From Litchfieldia stipae (lineage in GTDB: Bacteria; Bacillota; Bacilli; Bacillales; Bacillaceae_L), in contig NZ_JACYHA010000011.1 in the NCBI RefSeq assembly GCF_014837155.1, positions 62,001 to 126,000 on the forward strand: 64,000 bases of DNA. Direction: 5' to 3'. Each line of letters begins with the position of its first letter. The stretch's first letter is position 1. The position numbers and the translations under genes are program-made. The notes beneath the pieces are model-generated. The model was not told the DNA's origin. It did not search any database and saw only the letters and a list, made by a program, of their open reading frames with translations. This document shows, one piece after another, positions 8,885 to 18,189 of the stretch.

Positions 8885-9250
8885 TTTATTAGCCTCCATT
8901 ATTTTGGTGGCTAGATGTTTCAGCCGGCTTACTGATCTAGCTGAAATATAATACTTTCGAATTTTTGATATTCTAAGAGCAAATACATATAAAATTAAAA
9001 TTTAAATTTTCTGTCTATTTAATACTTAACATTGGATTTAAGTTGGTTTCGAAGGGCATTAGAAAAAGATTTAGTGATGAGATTGTCTAGGAAGTTTGGT
9101 TCTAAACATTTGTTCGCTCTAGTTCTAGATAATTAACCTTTCACAAGATTATATTAACTAATCATGCTGTTAAAATTTAGTAGAATCTAAGGTTCGGTTG
9201 TATGGTAAAATTGAACTATCTAACTATCGAAAAAAGGAGCGCTCAATATA
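8885..9250. other. Divergent intergenic region between recombinase and restriction island
   Basis: This A/T-rich stretch separates the divergent recombinase operon from the restriction island. It holds an inverted repeat with arms TTTCAGC at 8918-8924 and GCTGAAA at 8940-8946, close to the recombinase promoter side. AAAAAAGGAGCG before 9251 is the ribosome site of the helicase gene. I see no gene in it. Confidence 0.5.
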
Positions 9251-12200
9251 ATGTCAAAAGGAATTATTGATAATAAACAAACAGGTCTAGTCGGTACTGT
9301 TTTAAAAGAGAATATTGCAAAAGGAAGCAAAATCTCTATTGCAGCAGCTCACTTCACTTTATATGCATTTGTTGAGTTAAAAAAAGAACTTTCCGATATA
9401 GACGAATTTCGTTTTGTATTTACAGAACCTGCTTTTTGTGAAGATGGCGAGGGTCTAAATGAAGCATTATTATTCGGAGTAAAAGAAGAGCAAAAGTATA
9501 AAGTTGATTTAACTCAAAGTTATGTAGCAAGGGAATTGGTAAAATGGCTAAAAAAGAAAGCCACCTTCAAATCTATTGTTGGACAAAGAATTGAAGGTGG
9601 ACTTTACCATATTTTAAATAAAGATGGGAATCAAATTGGTTTAGTCGGTGGAGCGCCATTTTCAAGTCCGGGGCTAGGATTCAGTAATTCTTCAAATATT
9701 TATATTAATAATATTGTGGATGATGATAGTACAAATCGACAATTATTAGATAGCTTCGAATCCATTTGGGAAAATGCTCAAATTTTAAAGGATGTAAAAG
9801 AAGATATTATTAATAGAGTTGAGTTGCTTTATAAAGAAAATTCCCCAGAATTTATTTATTTCGTTACACTTTACAACCTATTTAAAGATTTCTTAGAAGG
9901 AAATCGTGATTTTCGTACGTTGCAAGAAAAAACAGGCTTTGAAAATACTACTATTTGGAATAAACTTTATAACTTCCAAAAAGACGGGGTAGTTGGGGCA
10001 ATAAATAAAATTGAAACATACGGTGGTTGTATTATTGCGGATAGTGTAGGTCTCGGAAAAACATTTGAAGCATTAGCCGTCATTAAATACTATGAATTAC
10101 GTAATCATCGTGTTCTTGTATTAGCACCAAAAAAACTTCGAGAAAACTGGTCTGTTTATCGTTTAAATGACAAACGAAATATATTAGCAGAAGATCGTTT
10201 TTCCTATGATCTTTTAAATCATACCGACTTATCACGCAAGGCAGGATACAGTGGAGACATTAACCTCGAACATATTAATTGGGGGAACTATGATCTCATT
10301 GTAATAGATGAATCGCATAACTTTAGAAACAATGAGGCTAGAAATGATCGTGTTACGAGATATTCACGACTAATGGATGAAATCATTAAAGCTGGTGTTA
10401 AAACAAAGGTATTAATGCTTTCAGCAACACCTGTCAATAACAAGTTAGATGATTTAAAGAATCAAATTGCCTTTATAACAGAAGGAGAAGACTCGGCATT
10501 AGAAAAGACGGCAAATATTAAAAGTGTCTCTCATACGATTCGAATTGCTCAAACGCAATATAATAAGTGGAGTAACTTATCTGAAGATGAAAGAACAACA
10601 GATAGATTATTAGATATGCTTAGTTGGGATTATTTTAGTCTATTAGATTCATTGACGATTGCAAGATCAAGACGACATATTGAAAAATATTACAACATGA
10701 ACGATATTGGCAAATTTCCCAATAGGTTAAAGCCAAGAAATATAAAAGAATCAATAGATGAAATCGGTAAATTTCCACCGATGGAACAAATAAATAATGA
10801 GATTTTGCGGTTAAGACTAGCTGTTTACTCACCAATGCAATACATCTTGCCAAATATGAGAGCCATTTATAGTGAAAAATATGACACGAAAATTGCGAAT
10901 GGTAAAGTGTTCAAACAAACTGACCGTGAAAATAGCTTGATTTATTTAATGAAATCTAATTTGTTAAAACGCTTGGAAAGCTCAATTTACTCATTTACTT
11001 TAACATTAGAAAATATTATTCAGAACATTGAACTACACATTCAAAAAATAGACAATTATGATCCAACTTTCGATGTATCAATAGATATTATGAATTTAGA
11101 CGTAGAGGATCCAGAACTTTCCGATGCACTAATAGGTTCCAAAGTGAAAATTTTACCGAGAGATGTGGATTTAATTCATTGGAAACAAGATTTGTCGTAT
11201 GACAAAGAAATCTTAGTAAAACTATTATCTCAAGCTAAAGAGATTACTTCCCAGCGTGATAAGAAATTAAATAAATTGAAGCAAGTGATTGAACAAAAAC
11301 TTACTCAGCCAATTAATAAAAACAACAAGAAAGTGCTAATATTCACAGCATATGCAGATACAGCTAAGTATTTATATGAGAACTTACACACGTGGATTTT
11401 AGAAAATTACGGTCTTCATACAGCCATTGTGACAGGATCAGATAACCCAAAGACAACATTAAAAGTAAAAAAAGTAGACTTTAATAACGTCCTAACAAAT
11501 TTCTCGCCACGTTCAAAAGAAAGAGACAAAGTTCAACCCGATATGGTAGAAGAAATCGATATTTTAATTGCTACAGATTGTATATCGGAGGGGCAAAACC
11601 TACAGGACTGTGATTATTTAGTTAATTATGATATTCACTGGAATCCAGTTCGCATCATACAACGTTTTGGGCGTATTGATCGTCTAGGAAGTAAGAATAA
11701 TGATATCCAGCTCGTTAATTTTTGGCCATCAATGGAATTAGATGAATATATCAATTTAATTGGCCGTGTGAAAAATCGAATGATTATTATGGACATCTCT
11801 TCCACTGGAGAAGAGAATGTTATTACTGAGGATAGTAACGATATGAAAGACTTAGAATATCGCCGTAAACAATTAGAAAAGCTTCAAAATGAAGTCATTG
11901 ATTTAGAGGAAGTAAACGGTACGATAAGCCTTACTGATTTTACTATGGATGATTTCCGAATGGATCTATTGAACTTTATTAAAGACAATGGAAAAGAAGT
12001 AAAAACAGCACCACTAGGGTTATTTAGTATCGTAAGGAATCACAATCAGAACCTTCAAAATGAAATTCAACCGGGTGTCATTTTCTGTTTAAAGCAAATC
12101 GGAAATATTGCAGATTCAAACGAAAAAAATGCACTGTTTCCATATTTCCTTTTATATATTCAGGAAAACGGCGAAGTCCTATATTCACATGTTCAAGTAA

Positions 12201-12472
12201 AGAAAATATTAGATATCTATCGCTCGTTATGCTTGGGAAATCATGAAGCAGCAGATGAGTTGTATCGACTATTTAATGATGAAACAAGTAAAGGGAAAAA
12301 GATGGATCATTATAAAGAACTACTTGAACAAGCAACAGATGAAATTGCAGGGAAAATCGAACAACAAACAACGTTAAACATCTTTAGTCTCGGTAATTTA
12401 GATAGCCTTGTTACAAGTACAAATACGAATCTACAAGACTTTAAAATTGTGTCCTATTTAATCGTTAAGTAG
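9251..12472 (+). CDS. SNF2-family helicase with N-terminal phospholipase-D-like domain
   Basis: A 1073-residue protein. Residues 1 to about 190 resemble a PLD-like domain (SKISIAAAHFTLYAFVELKK; GGLYHILNKDGNQIGLVGG), though no clean HxK catalytic motif is seen, so it may be a binding module. A SWI2/SNF2 ATPase follows: ADSVGLGKTFEAL (Walker A, about 262-274), VIDESHNFRNNEAR (DESH, about 352), MLSATPVNN, and motif VI QRFGRIDRLGSKN near 803. It leads a tight gene series with DUF4391, Mod and Res, so it probably acts as a translocase accessory of that type III system. DISARM has separate PLD and SNF2 proteins, but its DrmA and DrmB partners are absent here. Confidence 0.88.
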   Translation: MSKGIIDNKQTGLVGTVLKENIAKGSKISIAAAHFTLYAFVELKKELSDIDEFRFVFTEPAFCEDGEGLNEALLFGVKEEQKYKVDLTQSYVARELVKWLKKKATFKSIVGQRIEGGLYHILNKDGNQIGLVGGAPFSSPGLGFSNSSNIYINNIVDDDSTNRQLLDSFESIWENAQILKDVKEDIINRVELLYKENSPEFIYFVTLYNLFKDFLEGNRDFRTLQEKTGFENTTIWNKLYNFQKDGVVGAINKIETYGGCIIADSVGLGKTFEALAVIKYYELRNHRVLVLAPKKLRENWSVYRLNDKRNILAEDRFSYDLLNHTDLSRKAGYSGDINLEHINWGNYDLIVIDESHNFRNNEARNDRVTRYSRLMDEIIKAGVKTKVLMLSATPVNNKLDDLKNQIAFITEGEDSALEKTANIKSVSHTIRIAQTQYNKWSNLSEDERTTDRLLDMLSWDYFSLLDSLTIARSRRHIEKYYNMNDIGKFPNRLKPRNIKESIDEIGKFPPMEQINNEILRLRLAVYSPMQYILPNMRAIYSEKYDTKIANGKVFKQTDRENSLIYLMKSNLLKRLESSIYSFTLTLENIIQNIELHIQKIDNYDPTFDVSIDIMNLDVEDPELSDALIGSKVKILPRDVDLIHWKQDLSYDKEILVKLLSQAKEITSQRDKKLNKLKQVIEQKLTQPINKNNKKVLIFTAYADTAKYLYENLHTWILENYGLHTAIVTGSDNPKTTLKVKKVDFNNVLTNFSPRSKERDKVQPDMVEEIDILIATDCISEGQNLQDCDYLVNYDIHWNPVRIIQRFGRIDRLGSKNNDIQLVNFWPSMELDEYINLIGRVKNRMIIMDISSTGEENVITEDSNDMKDLEYRRKQLEKLQNEVIDLEEVNGTISLTDFTMDDFRMDLLNFIKDNGKEVKTAPLGLFSIVRNHNQNLQNEIQPGVIFCLKQIGNIADSNEKNALFPYFLLYIQENGEVLYSHVQVKKILDIYRSLCLGNHEAADELYRLFNDETSKGKKMDHYKELLEQATDEIAGKIEQQTTLNIFSLGNLDSLVTSTNTNLQDFKIVSYLIVK

Positions 12473-12489
12473 TGTAAGGGGGATTAAAC

Positions 12490-13272
12490 ATAGAAGCGAA
12501 AAAGTTTTATAAAAACATTGGATTAGAAAGTAGATTAACTTCCTTAAATAAAAAACTGGATAAAAAGATGTTTTATGATTTTGCGGATATTAATAAGAAA
12601 GAAAAAACAGCCATTACAAAATACATCGAACGAATGGAATTAACCTATTTGTTAACTCCCACCACTATTAATATTCAAGCATTTATAAACGAAGAGTATC
12701 ACTATGAAGGGGTCATGATTGTTACTGCTCATTTAAAAGACGGTATAACTGAAACAGATATTAGGGTATTGGAAGAGGTTATTCATAGAGCATTGCCACA
12801 TCCTGTCGTCATTACTTTTTCATTACAAAATAAAATCCTTCTAAGTACGTGTATGAAAAGGCTAAATAAAGTGAATAAAACGAATGTCGTTTTAGGAACA
12901 ATTCATCAAACAAATTGGATAGATGGAGAAATGAGCAATTCAGTGGTTACTCCCTTTCTTCAATCATTACAATTAATCCATTTAAGTTTTATCAATTTTT
13001 ATGAATTCTATAAAGACATTGATATGGCAGTGGAGGCTTTTCAAAATACAGATACAATCGGGGCCTTTAAAATTATTAAAGAAGATGAAGAAAGAGAAGA
13101 GCAAAAATCACTTATTCATCAAATTCAAGAGACGGAACAATCGATAGCACGTATAAAAACAGCGATTAAAAAAGAAACACAATTCAATAAAAAAGTGGAG
13201 TTGAATATAAAGGTTCAAGAATTAACAAGGGATATGGAAAATCTAAAAAATAATGTAAGTAAAGGAGAATGA
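12490..13272 (+). CDS. DUF4391 domain protein, apparent AUA start
   Basis: About 260 residues. The pattern FYKNIGLESRLTSLNKKLDK then KMFYDFADINKKEKTAI and TPTTINI fits DUF4391, a family of unknown function usually placed next to helicase and type III Mod genes. The first ATG (12568) would remove the conserved N-terminus. In frame upstream there is only ATA 12490, seven bases after AAGGGGG, with a stop codon just before. The tail is a coiled coil (EQSIARIKTAIKKETQFNKK). It starts 17 bases after the helicase and ends three bases before mod, so it is probably a subunit or adaptor. Confidence 0.75.
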   Translation: MEAKKFYKNIGLESRLTSLNKKLDKKMFYDFADINKKEKTAITKYIERMELTYLLTPTTINIQAFINEEYHYEGVMIVTAHLKDGITETDIRVLEEVIHRALPHPVVITFSLQNKILLSTCMKRLNKVNKTNVVLGTIHQTNWIDGEMSNSVVTPFLQSLQLIHLSFINFYEFYKDIDMAVEAFQNTDTIGAFKIIKEDEEREEQKSLIHQIQETEQSIARIKTAIKKETQFNKKVELNIKVQELTRDMENLKNNVSKGE

Positions 13273-13275
13273 TCA

Positions 13276-15165
13276 ATGGAAAAGCTTGATGGGAAAACAC
13301 TGGATCTTACAAAAGAAAACATCAATGCACTGAAACAATTATTTCCTGAAGTAGTAACGGAAGGAAAAATTAATTTTGACAAATTAAAACTTGTATTAGG
13401 TGAAGAAATTGAAACCAATAAAGAAAGATATGAATTCACTTGGCATGGTAAAGCAAGAAGCTTAAAACTTGCTCAAACACCTTCTACTGGGACATTGCGA
13501 CCAGATAAGGTATCTAGTAAAAACTGGGACGAAACGGAAAATCTTTATATTGAAGGGGATAACTTAGAAGTACTAAAGCTACTTCAAAAATCTTATTTTG
13601 GGAAAATAAAGATGATATATATTGATCCTCCATATAATACGGGTAAGGATTTTGTTTATAAGGATGATTTTCGAGATAATATTAAGAATTATAAAGAAAG
13701 AACTCAACAGGACTCAAGAGCAAATTCTGAGACGAGTGGTAGATATCATACGGATTGGCTTAATATGATATACCCTCGTCTAAAATTAGCAAAAAATTTA
13801 TTAAAAGATGATGGACTCATTTTTATAAGCATAGATGATAACGAAGTTGAAAACTTAAAGAAAATATGCAATGAAATCTTTGGTGAAAATAGTTTTCTAG
13901 GTTGCATAGCAAATATAAATAATCCAAAAGGGCGCTCCGATGATAAATACTTTGCTACCGCTCATGAATATATAGTTGTATATAAAAAATACGATGCATT
14001 TATTGGAGGATTTGAACCCGAAGACAACATTTTAAAAAGATACAATAAGGTTGATCAATATGGAAAAAAATATCGAACTATTGATTTAAGAAAAACAGGT
14101 GACAGTGACAGACGTGAAGATAGACCAAAGATGTTTTATTACTTTATATATAATGAAAATACAGGAGAATTCTACCCTACTTATGAAGAAGAAGTCCCAC
14201 AAGGCTGTATAAAAATTTTTCCAACTAAGGACGATGGGAGTTATGGAAGATGGAGAGTTGGTATAGAAACTGCAAAAGAAAGAATTGCAAATCTGGAACC
14301 ATACTATATGTTAAAAAAGCAGAAATGGACTGTTAATGAGAAAGATTATTTATCTGATGATTTAAAAGTGAAGCCTACGACAGTCTGGAATTTTAAGGAT
14401 GTTAATAGTGAAAGAGGAACGGAACAATTTATAGATTTAGGTTTTAATAAAGACATTTTCCCCCGTCCAAAACCAATTGGTACTATACGTAGAGTTTCAG
14501 AAATATCTACAAAAGAAGATGATATTATCCTTGACTTTTTCTCAGGTTCTGCAACATCTGCTCATGCAATAATGCAATTAAATGCAGTTGATGGTGGTAA
14601 TCGTAAATTCATTTTGATTCAGTTACCAGAATTAATTGATGAAGAAACAGAAGCTTATAAAGCAGGATACAGAAACATCTGTGATATAGGGAAAGAACGC
14701 ATCCGCCTTGCAGGCAATAAAATTGTAGCGGAAACTGGAAAATCGGATTTGGATATTGGATTCAAAGTGTTTAAATTGGATTCTTCTAATGTGAAATTAT
14801 GGGATCCTAATAGTGAAAATCTTGAACAGGATTTGTTTGATTTACAAAATAATATTAAAGCAGATCGTTCAAAAGAAGATTTATTGTTTGAGGTCTTATT
14901 AAAAATTGGTATTCCATTAACAACACCTATCGAAGAAGTGAATGTGAATAGCAAAGTCGTTTACAATGTTGGTTTTGGAGCGGTTCTTTTATGTCTTGAA
15001 GATGAAATTGATTTAGAGGTTGTTCATGAGTTAATTAAATTAAAACCAGAAGATTTTGATTCAAAGGTAATTTTTAAAGAAACTGGTTTCCGAGATGACT
15101 CGGTAAAAACAAATGCCATCCAAACATTGAAGAAAAACGGAATTACTGTTGTTAGGAGTGTGTAA
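13276..15165 (+). CDS. mod: Type III restriction-modification DNA adenine methyltransferase (Mod)
   Basis: A 629-residue beta-class N6-adenine methyltransferase that would recognise the target and protect host DNA. The catalytic motif DPPY stands at residues 117-120 (MIYIDPPYNTGKDFVYKDDF), and the SAM-binding motif (LDFFSGSATSAHAI) near 420, so the order IV before I is that of type III Mod. The variable stretch between them should hold the target-recognition domain. GGAGAATGATC precedes the ATG. It is packed between DUF4391 and res with three-base gaps, which supports a single transcript. The recognition sequence cannot be read from the protein. Confidence 0.92.
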   Translation: MEKLDGKTLDLTKENINALKQLFPEVVTEGKINFDKLKLVLGEEIETNKERYEFTWHGKARSLKLAQTPSTGTLRPDKVSSKNWDETENLYIEGDNLEVLKLLQKSYFGKIKMIYIDPPYNTGKDFVYKDDFRDNIKNYKERTQQDSRANSETSGRYHTDWLNMIYPRLKLAKNLLKDDGLIFISIDDNEVENLKKICNEIFGENSFLGCIANINNPKGRSDDKYFATAHEYIVVYKKYDAFIGGFEPEDNILKRYNKVDQYGKKYRTIDLRKTGDSDRREDRPKMFYYFIYNENTGEFYPTYEEEVPQGCIKIFPTKDDGSYGRWRVGIETAKERIANLEPYYMLKKQKWTVNEKDYLSDDLKVKPTTVWNFKDVNSERGTEQFIDLGFNKDIFPRPKPIGTIRRVSEISTKEDDIILDFFSGSATSAHAIMQLNAVDGGNRKFILIQLPELIDEETEAYKAGYRNICDIGKERIRLAGNKIVAETGKSDLDIGFKVFKLDSSNVKLWDPNSENLEQDLFDLQNNIKADRSKEDLLFEVLLKIGIPLTTPIEEVNVNSKVVYNVGFGAVLLCLEDEIDLEVVHELIKLKPEDFDSKVIFKETGFRDDSVKTNAIQTLKKNGITVVRSV

Positions 15166-15168
15166 GAA

Positions 15169-18123
15169 ATGAAGCTGCAATTTCAATCTGATTTAACTTA
15201 CCAACTCCAAGCAATTGATTCTGTTGTGAATGTTTTTCAAGGACAACCTATTCGTCAATCTAATTTTACGGTGTCATTTGGTGAAAGTGCAGGGATGATT
15301 CAAACGTCTCTAGGTATAGGGAACTTTTTAGATTTGAATGAGGATGAAATATTAAAAAATGTACAAGAAGTTCAACTTCACAACGGTTTACCTCCAAGTG
15401 AATCATTATTTGGTATGAACTTCACAGTTGAAATGGAAACAGGTACAGGGAAAACGTATGTTTATTTGCGGTCTATTTATGAATTACATCAAAAGTATGG
15501 GTTTACGAAATTTGTTATTGTAGTACCATCGGTTGCGATTCGTGAAGGGGTCTATAAATCACTACAAATTACGGAACAGCATCTAAAAGGCTTATATGAA
15601 AATCAAACATTAGAATATTTTATTTACGATTCTGACAAATTGGATCGTGTTCGCAGCTTTGCGACAGCAACGACGATTCAAGTGATGATTATCAACATCG
15701 ATGCATTCCGCAAAAGCTTTGAAGATCCTGAAAAGGAAGATAAGGCAAATGTCATTCACCGCCCGAATGACCGTTTAAATGGCTATAAACCAATTGAATT
15801 CATTCAACAAACGAACCCGATTGTCATTATTGACGAGCCACAAAGCGTTGATACAACGGATAAATCAAAAGAAGCCATTTCTTCATTAAAACCTTTATGT
15901 ACATTACGTTATTCAGCGACACATGTAGATAAATATAATATGATTTATCGCCTTGATGCGGTGGATGCCTATAACGAAAAATTGGTAAAAAAAATTGAAG
16001 TAATGTCCATTCGTTCGGAAGCATCCTTTAATCAGCCGTATATTAAATTGTTAGAAGTGAAAGAAAGAAAAGCAAAAGTAGAACTAGATGTCGAAACTAA
16101 AGGCAAAGTGAAACGTGCTGCCAAAACTGTAAAGTACGGGGATGATTTATTCGATATATCGGGAGAACGTGAATTATATCGAAACCATATGATTGAACAA
16201 ATCGATTGGACAGAAGGAAATGAATCCATTGAAGTTGGTGGTTACTTATTAAGACTTGGTGAGGCCATTGGAGATTTCGATGATGATACCATTAAGCGAT
16301 ATCAAATCCATCAAACGATAGAAGAACATTTAGATAAAGAACTACGCCTAAATCCACGGGGGATTAAAGTGTTAAGTCTATTTTTCATTGATAAAGTAGC
16401 CAATTATCGAGAGTACGATAAAGATGGTAACCCGATTAAAGGGAAATATGCATTAATGTTTGAAGAAGAATATAAAAAACTGATACAAAAACCAAAATAT
16501 AATACTTTATTTAAAGAAATCGATGTTGATATCGATGTAGAAAATATCCATAATGGTTATTTTGCTCAAGATAAAAAAGGTAAATTAAAAGATACAAAAG
16601 GAAATACACAAGCAGATACAGATATTTACAGCTTAATCATGAAAGATAAAGAGAAATTATTAAGTTTTAATGAACCACTTCGATTTATATTTTCTCACTC
16701 TGCTTTACGTGAAGGCTGGGATAATCCAAATGTATTCCAAATTTGTACGTTAAAAGATTCTGGTGGAACATATGTCAGTCGTAGACAGGAGATTGGACGA
16801 GGATTACGTCTTGCTGTTAACCAAAGAGGTGAACGTGAATCTGATTACAACGTCAATACGTTAACGGTTATGGCAAATGAATCCTACGAAGACTTTGTAA
16901 CGAATTTACAAAATGAAATTGAAAAAGAATCAGGTATTACGTTCGGAAAAATAGAAAAGCATACATTTGCGAATTTAGCTTATGTAGATAAAGAAACTGA
17001 AGATCCTGTTCAACTAGGTTACGATTTATCGAAGAAGCTATATGAAGACTTTAAAGAAAAAGGCTATATCAATGAGAAAGATAAGGCTACATCTGTTTTA
17101 AAAGAAGCAATCGAAAGCTATGATGTTGATATTCCAGAAGAATTTGAACCGTGGAATAAAGCAATTATGATAGAGCTAAAACGGATTACAGATCGTTTGC
17201 CTATCAAAGACGGAACGAAAAAGAAAAAAGTAAAACTAAATAAGGCCATTATTGATAGTCAAGAATTTATAGAACTTTGGGACAAGATTAAATATAAAAC
17301 TGTTTACTCCATTCAGTTCGATAGCGAAGAGTTAATTAAAAAAGCAATTGATAGCATTCAAAAAATGAAGAAAATTGAAAAGGTACGAGTAATTAGTCGG
17401 AAAGATGCAATCGCTTCAATGGATCGCTTAACAGGCTTGGAATCTGTCACTTTGAAAGAAGGGGTAGAGGATTACGTATCTTTACAACATACTTTGCCTG
17501 ATGTCATCACAGAATTGCAAAATCGTACAAATTTAACTCGTAAAACAATTGTTCGCATCTTAGCAGGTAGCAAACGTTTAGATGACTTTAAAAACAATCC
17601 ACAAAAATTCATTGATGAAGTATCAAAAATCATCTTACGAGAAATGAAATTCATTCTTCAAGATGGCATTAAATATTATAAAATGGACGAAGAATTTTAT
17701 GCTGTGGAACTATTCCAATACCAAGAATTGCTAGCTTATTTAAATGATAATGCGATTGAAAGTACGAAATCCCCGTACGATCATGTTTTATATGATTCTG
17801 ATATTGAAGAAAGCTTTGCAAAACGATTTGAATCAGATGAGAATGTCAAAGTGTATGTGAAGCTTCCGAATTGGTTTAAAATCGACACACCTGTAGGCAG
17901 TTACAATCCTGACTGGGCAGCAGTGATTAATAAAGACGGTGTTGAAAAGCTCTATTTCGTAATCGAAACAAAAGGGACAGATATCGAAGGATTCCTACGT
18001 CCAGAAGAACAATCAAAAATTGCATTTGCCCGAAAACATTTTGAGGCTATTAATGCAGAAGTTGCTTTTGAAGGACCAGAAAACGATGTTAGTGACTTCT
18101 TATTAAGGGCCATATCAAAGTAA
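15169..18123 (+). CDS. res: Type III restriction enzyme helicase-nuclease subunit (Res)
   Basis: A 984-residue SF2 helicase fused to a nuclease. METGTGKTYVY (Walker A, residues 89-99), VIIDEPQSVD near 220, LRYSATH, and SRRQEIGRGLRLAVN (motif VI) drive translocation. At the C-terminus YNPDWAAVINKDGVEKLYFV then IETKGT gives a PD...ExK nuclease site near residues 914-935. With Mod it forms a type III enzyme that cuts unmodified DNA. Length and motif order are normal for the family. It begins three bases after mod and is followed by a terminator. Confidence 0.92.
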   Translation: MKLQFQSDLTYQLQAIDSVVNVFQGQPIRQSNFTVSFGESAGMIQTSLGIGNFLDLNEDEILKNVQEVQLHNGLPPSESLFGMNFTVEMETGTGKTYVYLRSIYELHQKYGFTKFVIVVPSVAIREGVYKSLQITEQHLKGLYENQTLEYFIYDSDKLDRVRSFATATTIQVMIINIDAFRKSFEDPEKEDKANVIHRPNDRLNGYKPIEFIQQTNPIVIIDEPQSVDTTDKSKEAISSLKPLCTLRYSATHVDKYNMIYRLDAVDAYNEKLVKKIEVMSIRSEASFNQPYIKLLEVKERKAKVELDVETKGKVKRAAKTVKYGDDLFDISGERELYRNHMIEQIDWTEGNESIEVGGYLLRLGEAIGDFDDDTIKRYQIHQTIEEHLDKELRLNPRGIKVLSLFFIDKVANYREYDKDGNPIKGKYALMFEEEYKKLIQKPKYNTLFKEIDVDIDVENIHNGYFAQDKKGKLKDTKGNTQADTDIYSLIMKDKEKLLSFNEPLRFIFSHSALREGWDNPNVFQICTLKDSGGTYVSRRQEIGRGLRLAVNQRGERESDYNVNTLTVMANESYEDFVTNLQNEIEKESGITFGKIEKHTFANLAYVDKETEDPVQLGYDLSKKLYEDFKEKGYINEKDKATSVLKEAIESYDVDIPEEFEPWNKAIMIELKRITDRLPIKDGTKKKKVKLNKAIIDSQEFIELWDKIKYKTVYSIQFDSEELIKKAIDSIQKMKKIEKVRVISRKDAIASMDRLTGLESVTLKEGVEDYVSLQHTLPDVITELQNRTNLTRKTIVRILAGSKRLDDFKNNPQKFIDEVSKIILREMKFILQDGIKYYKMDEEFYAVELFQYQELLAYLNDNAIESTKSPYDHVLYDSDIEESFAKRFESDENVKVYVKLPNWFKIDTPVGSYNPDWAAVINKDGVEKLYFVIETKGTDIEGFLRPEEQSKIAFARKHFEAINAEVAFEGPENDVSDFLLRAISK

Positions 18124-18132
18124 TTAACTAAA

Positions 18133-18171
18133 AGGATAATAGTGGTTAGTAATCGCTATTATCCTTTTTTT
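18133..18171 (+). terminator. Terminator between res and the Z1 gene
   Basis: Arms AGGATAATAG and CTATTATCCT with a 13-base loop, followed by seven T. It separates the four-gene restriction unit from the Z1 gene, which therefore may need read-through or its own promoter. Confidence 0.85.
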
Positions 18172-18189
18172 GGAAGGGGATATTAGGGA

